DNA of 64,000 bases, taken from positions 1,302,001-1,366,000 of the forward strand of contig JADKCY010000002.1 in assembly GCA_016718605.1 (NCBI GenBank), written 5' to 3'. The translations under genes and the position numbers were made by a program. Position 1 is the stretch's first letter, and each line of letters begins with the position of its first letter. Source of the stretch: Lysobacterales bacterium (lineage in GTDB: Bacteria; Pseudomonadota; Gammaproteobacteria; Xanthomonadales; Xanthomonadaceae). This document shows positions 7,346 through 16,029 of this stretch, piece after piece. Below the pieces are notes generated by a model. That model was given only the letters and a program-made list of their open reading frames with translations, had not been told where the DNA came from and did not search any database.

Positions 7346-8848
7346 TCACGGCGTGTCAGCAGTCTCCACCGTGGTCTTCATGTGGTGTCGGTGGGTAACC
7401 GAGAAGTTGGCGAGTGCGGAGCCGCTACCGCCTTCCAGTGTGGCCCTGATGGCGGAAAAGCCGAGCACCGGCAGGCCGTAGATGATGTGGCCGTTGCGGT
7501 CTTGTAGTTGGTAGCGTGATCGTTCGAACCCTAGCTGAGCGGTGCCGACCAGGCCCAGCGAGAACACAGGGAACGTGTCGTAGGCACCCAGAAGTACGGT
7601 GGGCGGGTTGCCGTACCGCCAGACACTCCTGTAAGCGTCTTCAGGATTCAGCGATAGCACCGTGACGCTCAATACAATGCGGGACCCTGGCTGGGGTGGG
7701 CGAAGTGGATTGGATACAGGCATGAATACTTGGGCCTCCCGATCGACCGCCTGATAGGTGTACGGCTCTCCGATCTCGATGTCGTAGTCGTAAGGAACAT
7801 AGAACGGCTCCCGATCATCGTCGCCAATGTCCGGCCGGGTTGGGTATCGCAGATGCAATCCTCTGGTCGGGAAGGTGAGGACCCATTCGGTGGTGAAACC
7901 CGGATTGCTATCAAACTCGTTGTAGACCCACTCGCGCATCAGCACCGCGGATATAGCCTTCAGCCCCGGCGCATCCGACATGCTCTCGTCGAAGTCCAGA
8001 CGGATCAGTTCGCCGTCATCAATCACATAAGCGCTGACGGTGCCGTCATCCGACATGCGCGCGCTGCCGAGATTGAGCTGCTCCCAACTCTCCGGTGAGT
8101 CGTGCAGTGAGCCACTCGACAGCATGTAGAAACCATCAATCGCCTCGGCGCTGTAGCTGAGGTTGGTGCCATTGGCGACATCGACGATTTCGGCACCGCC
8201 ATACAAGCCGCCATTCGGCGGTAGCAGGCCGTCATCGGGATGGTCGACCCAAACGCCGTTGGCTTGACCCTGCGTTCCCGGATGCCAGGCATCCACCAGT
8301 CGCTGACAGTTCGCCGGTAGGCCTGCTTCCGTCCGGGTGACGGCCGCCGCAAACTCACCTGTCAGGCGTCCCATCTCGATGATCTCGATGTAACCCGCAC
8401 GCGTGCGGCTGTCCTCGTAGGGGCCGCCATCGTCGTTGTTGAAGGCATATTCAAAATTGTTGAACGCCTGTCCTTCTGCGGGCATTTGCGGCACCGTGCA
8501 GGAACGGTCGCTGGTCTGCAGCGCGGCGGCTGCCGCATGGATCGGATCAAGCGCCTCGGAGGCACCGGTAAGTGCACCGGTCCAGACATCCAAGGGGCCG
8601 AGGTAGAGATTGAACTGCCACACCTCCTGTCCATTCATCGCCTCCCGAAAGCGCACCCGCAACGCCTTCACTTCCTCCGTGGTGTTCACCACCGAGATCA
8701 AAGTCGCGTTGCCGCCGTTGACCGTGTAGTAGGGATAGATCAACACCTGTCCACGACCATCGGTGCTGAGGTGGATGGCTTCTGCTGGTAGCGATGCCAA
8801 GGCACCCAGAGCCAGGCTGAGACTGGCGGCCAGCATTTTGTGGGACAT
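7346..8848 (-). CDS. secreted protein of unknown function
   Basis: 500 aa. The ATG at 8848 is chosen because AAGGAG lies exactly 6 nt upstream. The N-terminus is a clear Sec signal (MLAASLSLALGALASLPAEA, cut near residue 24). The mature protein starts with GRGQVLIYPYYTVNGGNATLISVVNTT, a beta-rich block with an YPYYT motif. It is acidic and poor in Cys (two, about 140 and 204), with no membrane segment or lipobox. I do not recognise a named domain; similar secreted proteins opening with a 'yPYYTv..g..T.isvvN' block occur in Xanthomonadales. It may be a periplasmic or outer-surface beta protein. It is monocistronic and converges on the kinase gene, 11 bp apart. Confidence 0.7.
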   Translation of the reverse strand: MSHKMLAASLSLALGALASLPAEAIHLSTDGRGQVLIYPYYTVNGGNATLISVVNTTEEVKALRVRFREAMNGQEVWQFNLYLGPLDVWTGALTGASEALDPIHAAAAALQTSDRSCTVPQMPAEGQAFNNFEYAFNNDDGGPYEDSRTRAGYIEIIEMGRLTGEFAAAVTRTEAGLPANCQRLVDAWHPGTQGQANGVWVDHPDDGLLPPNGGLYGGAEIVDVANGTNLSYSAEAIDGFYMLSSGSLHDSPESWEQLNLGSARMSDDGTVSAYVIDDGELIRLDFDESMSDAPGLKAISAVLMREWVYNEFDSNPGFTTEWVLTFPTRGLHLRYPTRPDIGDDDREPFYVPYDYDIEIGEPYTYQAVDREAQVFMPVSNPLRPPQPGSRIVLSVTVLSLNPEDAYRSVWRYGNPPTVLLGAYDTFPVFSLGLVGTAQLGFERSRYQLQDRNGHIIYGLPVLGFSAIRATLEGGSGSALANFSVTHRHHMKTTVETADTP

Positions 8849-9234
8849 GGACAACTCCTTATCACTATCGTGGTTCGCCGGCGGATATCGGCTGTGGAAT
8901 TCGGCTGCCAATGAATGCTCTATGCAGTGCGTCCTTATGCATCAGGACTGCACGACCTTATTCCAGGCACTCGGCATTCTTGCGCGGTGTTGGCCATCCG
9001 CCAATAGAGATCATTGCAATGCCTGACAATGCGAAAAGCCGGGTGTCCGCGCAGAAGCACGCCTGCGCGATGCGCGCGCAACAGATTGATTCAGAGAGCT
9101 TTGCGAGTGCAGGCAGCAACCCTGAATCGGCGTTTCGCGGATGCAGACAACCCGCTTGGCGATAGAAAACAATGACTGCTGCCTGAATCCGACAGGGGAT
9201 GTCACACACATGTCGGCATGGCAAGTCGCCAATC
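8849..9234. other. 386-bp intergenic region
   Basis: This lies between the secreted-protein gene (reading away to the left) and the end of parA. I see no gene: the only long frame here (8958-9476, minus) overlaps parA in another frame and has no homology I recognise. It should hold the promoter of the secreted protein just above 8848 and the 3' end of the parA transcript. No clear terminator or parS-like palindrome was found. Confidence 0.5.
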
Positions 9235-9891
9235 TCAGTCCTTGGCAGATTTGCTGCGCCGTTCCAGTTTGCGCAAATAGGTAAACACGCCCTGCCATAG
9301 AGCCTGCTGTTCCTGCGCGACTTCATTGCCGTAATCAAACAGACTCTTGCCCAAGGCGGTGAGCAGCACGTAACTCTGCGAGTCGCGCAATTCGGCAAGT
9401 ATGGGATAGGGCCAGTCGTGTAATTGGGCAAGGGCGCGTTGACTGGCTTGGGTGTTGGGTCGGACGCGATTGGCAATCAGGGCAATGGGCAATTCGCCAC
9501 TGCTCACACGCGGAACTCGACTGAGCGCCGATAAAAACATCGCGGTGGCTTCCAGATCGAAGGGTGCGGGCAGGACCGGCACCAGCACCACATCGACCCG
9601 TTTCAATGCGGACTTCAAGGTATCCGGCGTGGATCCGGCGGGGGCGTCGATCACCACCTGCTGAACGTCTTCCGGCATGGCCTTGTGCCAACGCTCCTGC
9701 GTGCCGTCGATCGCGACGGGAGCCGGCAACCATTCCGTCCGCCGCTGACACCAACGCAGCGACGAGCCTTGCGGGTCGAGATCGACCAAGGCGGTGCGCT
9801 GGCCTTGGACGCAGAAATGCGCAGCCAAATGCGTGGACAGCGTGGACTTGCCACACCCGCCTTTGCTGCTGGCGACCAGTATCGACGACAT
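9235..9891 (-). CDS. orphan ParA/MinD-like ATPase
   Basis: 218 aa from the ATG at 9891, which has GAGGAGG upstream. It is a deviant Walker A P-loop ATPase: ASSKGGCGKSTLS near the N-terminus (signature Lys plus GKST), Walker A' VDLDPQGSS, and Walker B-like VVIDAPAG. The size and single-domain form match small plasmid/ParF-like or orphan ParA proteins that position cargo using the nucleoid. No ParB, parS or obvious cargo gene is next to it. It starts 10 nt after the amidase stop, so it is probably in the same transcript as the AEC transporter and amidase genes. The fold is certain; the cargo is unknown. Confidence 0.88.
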   Translation of the reverse strand: MSSILVASSKGGCGKSTLSTHLAAHFCVQGQRTALVDLDPQGSSLRWCQRRTEWLPAPVAIDGTQERWHKAMPEDVQQVVIDAPAGSTPDTLKSALKRVDVVLVPVLPAPFDLEATAMFLSALSRVPRVSSGELPIALIANRVRPNTQASQRALAQLHDWPYPILAELRDSQSYVLLTALGKSLFDYGNEVAQEQQALWQGVFTYLRKLERRSKSAKD

Positions 9892-9901
9892 GGCGACCTC
9901 C

Positions 9902-11476
9902 TCAGGGAAGTGTCTCGGCGTATTGCGGGGGCTTACGCGCCTGCGCGCGTTGCTCGAAAGCATAGGCCAAGGCGATCAGACGTGCCTCGCTCCAGGCCGT
10001 GCCAAACATCGACAATCCCACCGGCAAGCCATGGACCTGGCCCATTGGCAGGCTGATGTTCGGATAGCCCGCCATCGCCGCCATGCCCGCACTGCCACCA
10101 AGGTAGTTGCCACCATTCAGCCAATCGGTTTTCCAGGCTGGGCCCGTGGTCGGTGCGATCAGTGCATCCAGCCGATGTTCGTTCACCAAGGCATCAATGC
10201 CGTGTTCGCGGGTCAGCCGCTGCAGCCGCTTGCGCGCTTTACGGTAGTCCGCGTCTTGAGTCCCTTTGGTGGCATCAGCCTGCAACAGATACTCCTGACC
10301 GAACCAAGGCATCACTTGCGCAGCGTGGCGCTGGTTGTAGTCGATCAACTCAGCCAGTGACGCGATGGGCACGCCTTCACGACTGCCGAGATAGGCATTC
10401 AGACCGGACTTGAATTCGTGCAAGAACACGGTCTGCTCAAGCGTATTGGCCTCGGCGCGCGTCGGAAAGGACAAGTCGTCAACCAGTACCGCGCCGGCAT
10501 CACGCAAAATTTGCAGGGCCGCTTCGAAACGCGCGTCTACTCCGGGGTGATAGCCGGTGAGCTGACGCACCACACCAATGCGTGCACCGCGCAAGGCGTC
10601 CGTTGACAGCGCCTCGACATAGTCCGCGCGCTGCGCATCGGCATCGGCCGTGATCAAATCGCGCGGATCATTGCCAACCATCGCCTGCAGCAACAAGGCA
10701 GCATCGCGTACGCTGCGTCCAAAGGCGCCGGCAGTGTCCTGTGATGATGAAATCGGCACGATGCCGCTTCGGCTGACCAAGCCAACGGTCGGTTTGATGC
10801 CCACCACGCCGTTCATGGCGGCCGGGCACACAATGGAGCCGTCGGTTTCGGTACCGACCGCCACACTGACCAGACTGGCCGCCACGGCGACCGCGCTGCC
10901 TGATGAGGAGCCACACGGCGAACGATCCAGTGCATACGGATTGCGTGTCTGGCCGCCGCGACTACTCCAGCCAGCACTGCTGCGCTTGCCACGGAAATTG
11001 GCCCATTCGCTGAGGTTGGTCTTGCCAAGGATTACCATTCCGGCCGCGCGTAAGCGCGCCACCAGAGCGGCATCGCGCGTGGCCGGTTGACCGACCAAGG
11101 CCAACGATCCGGCCGAGGTCTGCAGCGAATCGGCAGTATCGATATTGTCTTTCAGCAGCACGGGTATGCCGTGCAACGGCCCGCGCAGCTTGCCTTGCGC
11201 GCGTTCGGCATCCAGCACACGCGCAATTGCCAGTGCCTCAGGATTGAGTTCAATGACCGCGTTGAGGCTCGGACCATCGCGGTCAATGGCGTCGATCCTT
11301 TGTAAATAGGCGCGCACCAAGGTCTCGCTGTTCATGCGCCCGGCCTTCAAGTCAGCTTGCAGACTGGCGATATCACGCTCGTCGATGACGACCGTCGTGG
11401 GCGCAGCGAAGACACCCTGTGCAATCGCCCAAAGGCCAATACTGAGGACGCATCTACCGATACTTCTGAAGTTCAT
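9902..11476 (-). CDS. secreted amidase-signature-family hydrolase
   Basis: 524 aa from the ATG at 11476 (GGAGAG upstream), with a signal peptide (CVLSIGLWAIAQGVFA, cut near residue 24), so it acts in the periplasm. The amidase signature is intact: catalytic Lys in PVLLKDNID (K109), the Ser/Gly-rich loop CGSSSGSAVAVAASL with the cis-Ser, and the nucleophile Ser in GTETDGSIVCPAAMNG. Family members hydrolyse amides of small molecules, peptides or amidated C-termini; the substrate cannot be read from sequence. The start is 13 nt below the AEC transporter stop, and parA begins 10 nt after its own stop. Confidence 0.9.
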   Translation of the reverse strand: MNFRSIGRCVLSIGLWAIAQGVFAAPTTVVIDERDIASLQADLKAGRMNSETLVRAYLQRIDAIDRDGPSLNAVIELNPEALAIARVLDAERAQGKLRGPLHGIPVLLKDNIDTADSLQTSAGSLALVGQPATRDAALVARLRAAGMVILGKTNLSEWANFRGKRSSAGWSSRGGQTRNPYALDRSPCGSSSGSAVAVAASLVSVAVGTETDGSIVCPAAMNGVVGIKPTVGLVSRSGIVPISSSQDTAGAFGRSVRDAALLLQAMVGNDPRDLITADADAQRADYVEALSTDALRGARIGVVRQLTGYHPGVDARFEAALQILRDAGAVLVDDLSFPTRAEANTLEQTVFLHEFKSGLNAYLGSREGVPIASLAELIDYNQRHAAQVMPWFGQEYLLQADATKGTQDADYRKARKRLQRLTREHGIDALVNEHRLDALIAPTTGPAWKTDWLNGGNYLGGSAGMAAMAGYPNISLPMGQVHGLPVGLSMFGTAWSEARLIALAYAFEQRAQARKPPQYAETLP

Positions 11477-11489
11477 GCCCTCTCCGTGA

Positions 11490-12398
11490 TCACGCGCCAA
11501 GCCAAGCGTGCCACAGAGGCAAGCTGCCAAGACTGAGCACCATACCCCAACCCACCAGTGCGGCAGCCAGCTCGGGGGCGAGACGGTGTGAGATTGCCAA
11601 CGCGCCAGCGGTGATCATCGGTGGCATGGCAGTTTCCAGCACCGCGACTTGGGCCATCTCGCCCTGCAAGCCGACGCCCCACGTGGTAACCCAAGCGATC
11701 ACCGGCATCACCAGCAGTTTCAACACCACTCCGCTGGCCAAAGGTGCCCAATGCAGACGTGATAGGCGCAGGCGCAACTGCAGTCCGACGGCCAGTGATA
11801 CCACCGGAAGGATCGCATCCGAGAGGCGCTGCAAAACAGCGTCGACGACATGCGGCGGTGACGCGGGCATCACCGTGAGCGCGACCAGCAGCGCGATCAA
11901 CGGTGGGAAACGTACCATTCGTTTTGCCACTTCACGCACGCTCGGCGGGCTATCGCCCGCATAGCGAGCCAGTACCCAGACGCCCCACGTGGAAAGCATG
12001 ACGAAGGAACCAAACTGGTCGTACACCACGGCATAGGGCAAGGCATCGTCGCCCAACATCGCCTGCACCAAGGGATAGCCAAGAAACGAGGAATTGGACA
12101 GCGGCACACACAACAGCAGGACCGCTTTGGCTTGCGGACTGAAAGACCATAGCCGGGACAATAGTTCGATGGCGGCGATGCTGGCGAGCAGTATCAGCCA
12201 AGGCACCGCGACCAGCCCCAGCAGTGAGATGTCGAGGGTCAGCTTGGATGCAAATCGCAGCACCGCGGCGGGTAACAACACGTATAGCACTACACGATTG
12301 AGCGTTTCGCCGGCATTGTCGGCAAACAGCCGGATGCGCTGACAGAGCATCCCGAGTGCCAGCATCAAAAACACCAAAGCAAAGGCATCCGCGGCCAT
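11490..12398 (-). CDS. AEC (auxin efflux carrier) family transporter
   Basis: 302 aa and almost entirely hydrophobic, with about ten predicted membrane helices in two inverted halves as in the AEC/BART superfamily. Typical features are NRVVLYVLLPAAVLRFAS near the N-terminus, PLSNSSFLGYPLVQAMLG in the middle (the conserved N-S-x-FLGYP helix break), and ETAMPPMITAGALA in the second half. AEC proteins carry organic acids such as malate, malonate or small amino-acid-like compounds. Being upstream of a periplasmic amidase suggests, by inference only, that the pair handles an amide and its product. Confidence 0.9.
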   Translation of the reverse strand: MAADAFALVFLMLALGMLCQRIRLFADNAGETLNRVVLYVLLPAAVLRFASKLTLDISLLGLVAVPWLILLASIAAIELLSRLWSFSPQAKAVLLLCVPLSNSSFLGYPLVQAMLGDDALPYAVVYDQFGSFVMLSTWGVWVLARYAGDSPPSVREVAKRMVRFPPLIALLVALTVMPASPPHVVDAVLQRLSDAILPVVSLAVGLQLRLRLSRLHWAPLASGVVLKLLVMPVIAWVTTWGVGLQGEMAQVAVLETAMPPMITAGALAISHRLAPELAAALVGWGMVLSLGSLPLWHAWLGA

Positions 12399-12545
12399 CA
12401 GGTTTGTTCCGTTTCAATGCGCGCCGGCCACGCTGCGTGGCTGTCCAATCGGCATGCTGGCATGCCGGGCAAGGCGATGGCGATGCACGAATGGTCGTAG
12501 GACATTCCGATCAACCGCGTTTGCGCACGCGATGATCGACCGCTG

Positions 12546-13415
12546 TCATGGCAGCACCGCCCAGCGACACAACCAAGGTAAGGCGGCCTCGGCGTCGGCG
12601 CTGCTGTAGCTGTGGCCGCCACCGATTTCGCGATACTGCAATGTGTCGTCGATCTGCCAACCCGCGTTGATGAAACGCAGTACGTCGTTCTGCGCGAATG
12701 CCAGCAGCGAATCGCTACTGCCAATCCGGCTTTGCAAGGGCACTTCGCGCGTCGCGGCGGAAGGCGCATTGATACCGGCGTAGGCTTCGAGCACGCCCGC
12801 CTTGACGGCATAGGCGGCGTAAAGCCCGGCATTTCCCAACACCAGACCATGGGCGACATGCCCTCCGGCGGAGAATCCCCATACGCTGCGGCGCTGCCGG
12901 TCGATGACATAGGCCGCCGCCAGATCGTTCTGGATCGCTTGGATGAAGATGAAATCGACCGCGGGCACCCATCCACCTGAACTGCCACTGGCGGGTGGCG
13001 CCACCAACACCACACCGGCCCGATCGGCGCTCGCGCTGAAAAGATCGCGCAGATCCTGCGCGGCTACCGCTGTGGTGGCGCTACTGCCGGTGGCACCGTG
13101 CAACAGGATCAGGACCGGCGCCGGACGATCCGCACGATGCAAGGGCGGCACACGCACGTAGTAGGTACGCAGACTACTGCCAACCAAGACTTGGCGCTGC
13201 TGGTTGCCGCTGGCGACCGGACCCGCACCCGACGATGCATCGGGGCTGTAGATCGCTCCCGACTCGATGCCATCGGCAAACAGGCTGCCATCTCGACACG
13301 CCGACGCGGGTAGCCAGCGTGTTTGCTGCGCCTGAGCACTCGCGAACGACAGCATGCCGCTGACCATGGCGAGCATGAAAAGCGCGGTGCGCGGCGCTCG
13401 CCTTGGCCGGTTCAC
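12546..13415 (-). CDS. secreted alpha/beta-hydrolase (esterase / PHB-depolymerase-like)
   Basis: 289 aa, GTG start at 13415. A signal peptide (ALFMLAMVSGMLSFASAQAQ) is followed by an alpha/beta-hydrolase: oxyanion strand VLILLHGATG, nucleophile elbow WGFSAGGHVAHG (Ser in GFSAG), and a C-terminal GGGHSY carrying the probable catalytic His. The spacing is like LpqC/feruloyl-esterase/poly(3-hydroxyalkanoate) depolymerase-type enzymes. No substrate-binding domain is visible. It starts 5 nt after the SPOR gene stop and so may be co-transcribed with argS-SPOR. A gap of 147 bp separates it from the AEC gene; nothing convincing is in that gap. Confidence 0.82.
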   Translation of the reverse strand: MNRPRRAPRTALFMLAMVSGMLSFASAQAQQTRWLPASACRDGSLFADGIESGAIYSPDASSGAGPVASGNQQRQVLVGSSLRTYYVRVPPLHRADRPAPVLILLHGATGSSATTAVAAQDLRDLFSASADRAGVVLVAPPASGSSGGWVPAVDFIFIQAIQNDLAAAYVIDRQRRSVWGFSAGGHVAHGLVLGNAGLYAAYAVKAGVLEAYAGINAPSAATREVPLQSRIGSSDSLLAFAQNDVLRFINAGWQIDDTLQYREIGGGHSYSSADAEAALPWLCRWAVLP

Positions 13416-13420
13416 GGTCG

Positions 13421-14023
13421 CTACTGCGTCTTCTCGCGCACAGCCATCGCGGCAATGCCGTTGCTGCTCAACTGCTGCTTGGCGGACTCGACCTCACGCA
13501 GGTCAGCAAACGGTCCAAGTCGCACGCGATACCAGACATTGCCGTCGATGCTGTCGCTCTGCACCTGCGCAATCAAACCGAGCAACGCCAGACGCGCCTT
13601 CAGCGCATCCGCATCATTGGCCGAACGGAATGCACCCGCTTGCAGAAGAAAACGCTCGCCGGCGCTCGGCTGCGCGGCTGGCTGCGCGGCATCCTGTTTT
13701 ACGCTGGCAGCCAACTCATTGTCCGGGATTGCGGTCTCGCGATCCCGCAGCAAGGTATAGAAGTCATAGCGTTGGCGCTTCGGTTCTTCGTCGGCGACCG
13801 CAGGGGCATTGGCGCTGGGCGCGGCCTCGCTGGGCGCAGCGGGTTGCGCACGCGGATCAGGCTGCGGACCTGCGGGCCGGTCGCCACTGCCCTCGCGCAT
13901 CAGCACGTAGGCCGATGCCGCGAGACCCAGCAACAGGCCTGCCAGCAACCAGATCCAACCGGGAACACTACGATCACTGCCACGTCGTGCCTGCGATTTG
14001 GGTTTGCCACGTCGATTCGACAT
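13421..14023 (-). CDS. SPOR-domain inner-membrane protein
   Basis: 200 aa from the ATG at 14023. A basic cytoplasmic tail (SNRRGKPKSQARRGS) leads into one membrane helix (WIWLLAGLLLGLAASAYVLM, about 24-43), then a Pro/Ala-rich periplasmic linker, and a C-terminal SPOR domain: FLLQAGAFRSANDADALKAR...NVWYRVRLGPFADLREVES. SPOR domains bind denuded septal peptidoglycan, so the protein is FtsN-like and probably works at the division site. The start shares one base with the argS stop (TGATG). An argS-SPOR pair is common in related genomes. The longer frame to 14095 lies inside argS. Confidence 0.9.
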   Translation of the reverse strand: MSNRRGKPKSQARRGSDRSVPGWIWLLAGLLLGLAASAYVLMREGSGDRPAGPQPDPRAQPAAPSEAAPSANAPAVADEEPKRQRYDFYTLLRDRETAIPDNELAASVKQDAAQPAAQPSAGERFLLQAGAFRSANDADALKARLALLGLIAQVQSDSIDGNVWYRVRLGPFADLREVESAKQQLSSNGIAAMAVREKTQ

Positions 14024-15801
14024 CACATCCGCTCCGGTGCACTGACACCCAACAAGGCCAAACCGTTGGCCAAGACCTGTCGCACCGCCAGACACAGGCC
14101 CAATCGTGCTTGGCGAAGCGGTTCGTCATCGGCGACCAGAATGGGCGTGGCGTTGTAGTAACTATGGAAGGCCGCCGCCAGCTCACGCAAATAATTGGCG
14201 ATGACTTGCGGCGCACGGTTGGCGGCAGCGCTTTCGATCACTTCGGGGAAACTCAACAGTTCGTTCATCAGGTCGAGCTCGTGCGGCTCGGTCAAACGCG
14301 CGCGCGCCGAATCCGCCGCGGTACGGTTGAAGGTCCAGTGCTTCTCGGTCGCCTGACGCAGGAGGGCATGCACACGCGCATGCGCGTACTGGATGTAATA
14401 GACCGGATTCTCGTTCGACTGGCTCTTTGCCAGATCGAGGTCGAAGTCGAGATGTTGGTCGTTACCGCGCATCACGTAGAAGAAGCGCGCCGCATCGCTG
14501 CCCACATCTTCACGCAACTCCTGAAGGGTGACGAACTGCCCGGAACGCGTCGACATCTGCACCTTCTCGCCGCCCCGGAACAGGACCGCAAACTGCACCA
14601 ACTGAATCTCGATCCGCGCCGGCTCCAGTCCCAAGCCTTGGGCGGCGGCCTTGAGGCGCGCGATGTAGCCATGATGATCGGCACCGAAGATATACAAGGC
14701 ACGTTCGAATCCGCGCTCGAACTTGCTCAGCAGATAGCCGATATCGGAGGCGAAATAGGTCGTCGCCCCGTTGGCCCGTCGCACCACGCGGTCTTTTTCG
14801 TCACCGAAGGCAGTAGCGCGGAACCACAGCGCGCCTTCCTGTTCATAGAGATGCCCACCCTTTTGCAAGGTCTCTATGGCGCGCTGCACATAGCCTTCAT
14901 CGGCCAACGAGCGTTCGGAAAAAAAGGTGTCGTGATTCACACCAAAGTCATGCAGATCCTCGCGAATCAACTTCAGGCACCAGTTCAGACCCTTGTCGAA
15001 CAATTTGCGATACGCCTCGGGCGTGCCCAGCAAATAACGACAGCGCGCGATCAGCGCATCGATGTGCACTTCCTTGTCACCACCCTGCGACTCATCCGGT
15101 GGCAGATCGGTCTGCACTTCGGTGGCACGATGACGGAACTCGTCACCAATCGCCGCGCGCATGGCCCGCGCGATTTCAATGACGTAGTCGCCCTTGTAAC
15201 CGTTATCCGGGAAACGCAGCGACTCGCCGCACAGCTCCAGGTAGCGCAACCACACACTGACCGCAAGGATGTCCATCTGCCGACCGGCGTCATTGACGTA
15301 ATACTCGCGCTGCACCTTGTAGCCGCTGGCCTGCAGCAAGTTGGCGACGCTGGCGCCATAGGCCGCGCCACGTCCATGCCCCACATGCAATGGCCCATTC
15401 GGATTGGCGGAGACGAACTCCACGGTGATGTATTCGCGCGATTCTTCTGGTGCCCAGCCATAGCGTTCTGCCTGTTCGGCGACGCGGCGAATCACCCCTA
15501 GCCGGCAGTTCTGGTTGAGGGTGAAATTGACGAACCCCGGCCCGGCAATTTCGACCTTCTCGACATGCTGCGATTTGGGCAGTGAGGCTTTGATCGCTTC
15601 GGCCACCTCACGCGGCTTGCGTCCGGTCGGCTTGGCCAGAAGCAGAGCCAAGTTGCAGGCGTAGTCGCCATGATCGCGGGTCTTGGTGCGTTCGATCACG
15701 AAGTCAGGCTCGACCTCCAGCACCAATTGACCCGAACGCTTGAGATCCAGCAACGCTTGCAACACCAATTCACGCAAATGGTCTTTCACGGCAATACACA
15801 T
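14023..15801 (-). CDS. argS: arginyl-tRNA synthetase
   Basis: 592 aa, class I synthetase that charges tRNA-Arg. In order: the N-terminal Add-1 tRNA-binding domain (to about residue 110); the HIGH-type signature in SANPNGPLHVGHGRGAAYG; the catalytic domain with YYVNDAGRQMD; VQMSTRSGQFVTLQEL (KMSKR-equivalent loop, here MSTRSG, as is common in bacterial ArgRS); and the C-terminal anticodon-binding DALR domain ending in APERM. The ATG at 15801 has no strong ribosome site, and a GTG four codons in is possible. It heads an operon with SPOR and esterase genes. Confidence 0.97.
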   Translation of the reverse strand: MCIAVKDHLRELVLQALLDLKRSGQLVLEVEPDFVIERTKTRDHGDYACNLALLLAKPTGRKPREVAEAIKASLPKSQHVEKVEIAGPGFVNFTLNQNCRLGVIRRVAEQAERYGWAPEESREYITVEFVSANPNGPLHVGHGRGAAYGASVANLLQASGYKVQREYYVNDAGRQMDILAVSVWLRYLELCGESLRFPDNGYKGDYVIEIARAMRAAIGDEFRHRATEVQTDLPPDESQGGDKEVHIDALIARCRYLLGTPEAYRKLFDKGLNWCLKLIREDLHDFGVNHDTFFSERSLADEGYVQRAIETLQKGGHLYEQEGALWFRATAFGDEKDRVVRRANGATTYFASDIGYLLSKFERGFERALYIFGADHHGYIARLKAAAQGLGLEPARIEIQLVQFAVLFRGGEKVQMSTRSGQFVTLQELREDVGSDAARFFYVMRGNDQHLDFDLDLAKSQSNENPVYYIQYAHARVHALLRQATEKHWTFNRTAADSARARLTEPHELDLMNELLSFPEVIESAAANRAPQVIANYLRELAAAFHSYYNATPILVADDEPLRQARLGLCLAVRQVLANGLALLGVSAPERM

Positions 15802-16029
15802 TGGGAGGACAGACCGCGTAGTTTAGCAGCAAGCGCCAGGAAAACCCTTCGCTGGCAGTCATTTGCAGCGGTCTTCCCGGGCCCGGAGCGGCATGCCGGA
15901 TGGCATGCGGGCGCGACCTTTCCTTGGCCGATGTCATAAATCAGCAATGTCGCTGTCATACCTTGTGGGCGGTTGCCGCTCCCACGGAAGGGAGCAAATC
16001 CCCGACTGCCTTCCGCTCCGGAGTGTCTG
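15802..16029. promoter_or_regulatory. divergent promoter region argS / TonB2 cluster, with 7-bp palindrome
   Basis: Both flanking genes read outward, so both promoters should be here. GCATGCC at 15891-15897 pairs perfectly with GGCATGC at 15902-15908 around a 4-nt loop. TGTCATA occurs twice, around 15932 and 15953. I looked for a Fur box, because TonB systems are often iron-regulated, and did not find one. No -35/-10 pair is convincing. Confidence 0.4.

Noticed and set aside
8958..9476. A 172-codon minus-strand frame extending parA's downstream region
   Set aside because: It overlaps parA in another frame; composition and lack of start signal argue against it.
9200..9960. A parS site or ParB gene for the orphan ParA
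   Set aside because: No TGTTTCACGTGAAACA-like palindrome and no ParB-like gene lies nearby.
13354..15501. A 715-codon plus-strand open frame opposite argS and the SPOR gene
   Set aside because: It is the antisense shadow of clearly coding argS. The translation lacks domain patterns, and long antisense frames are expected in GC-rich DNA.
15802..16029. A Fur box before the TonB2 cluster
   Set aside because: I looked for a GATAATGATAATCATTATC-like site and found none; only short unrelated repeats are present.
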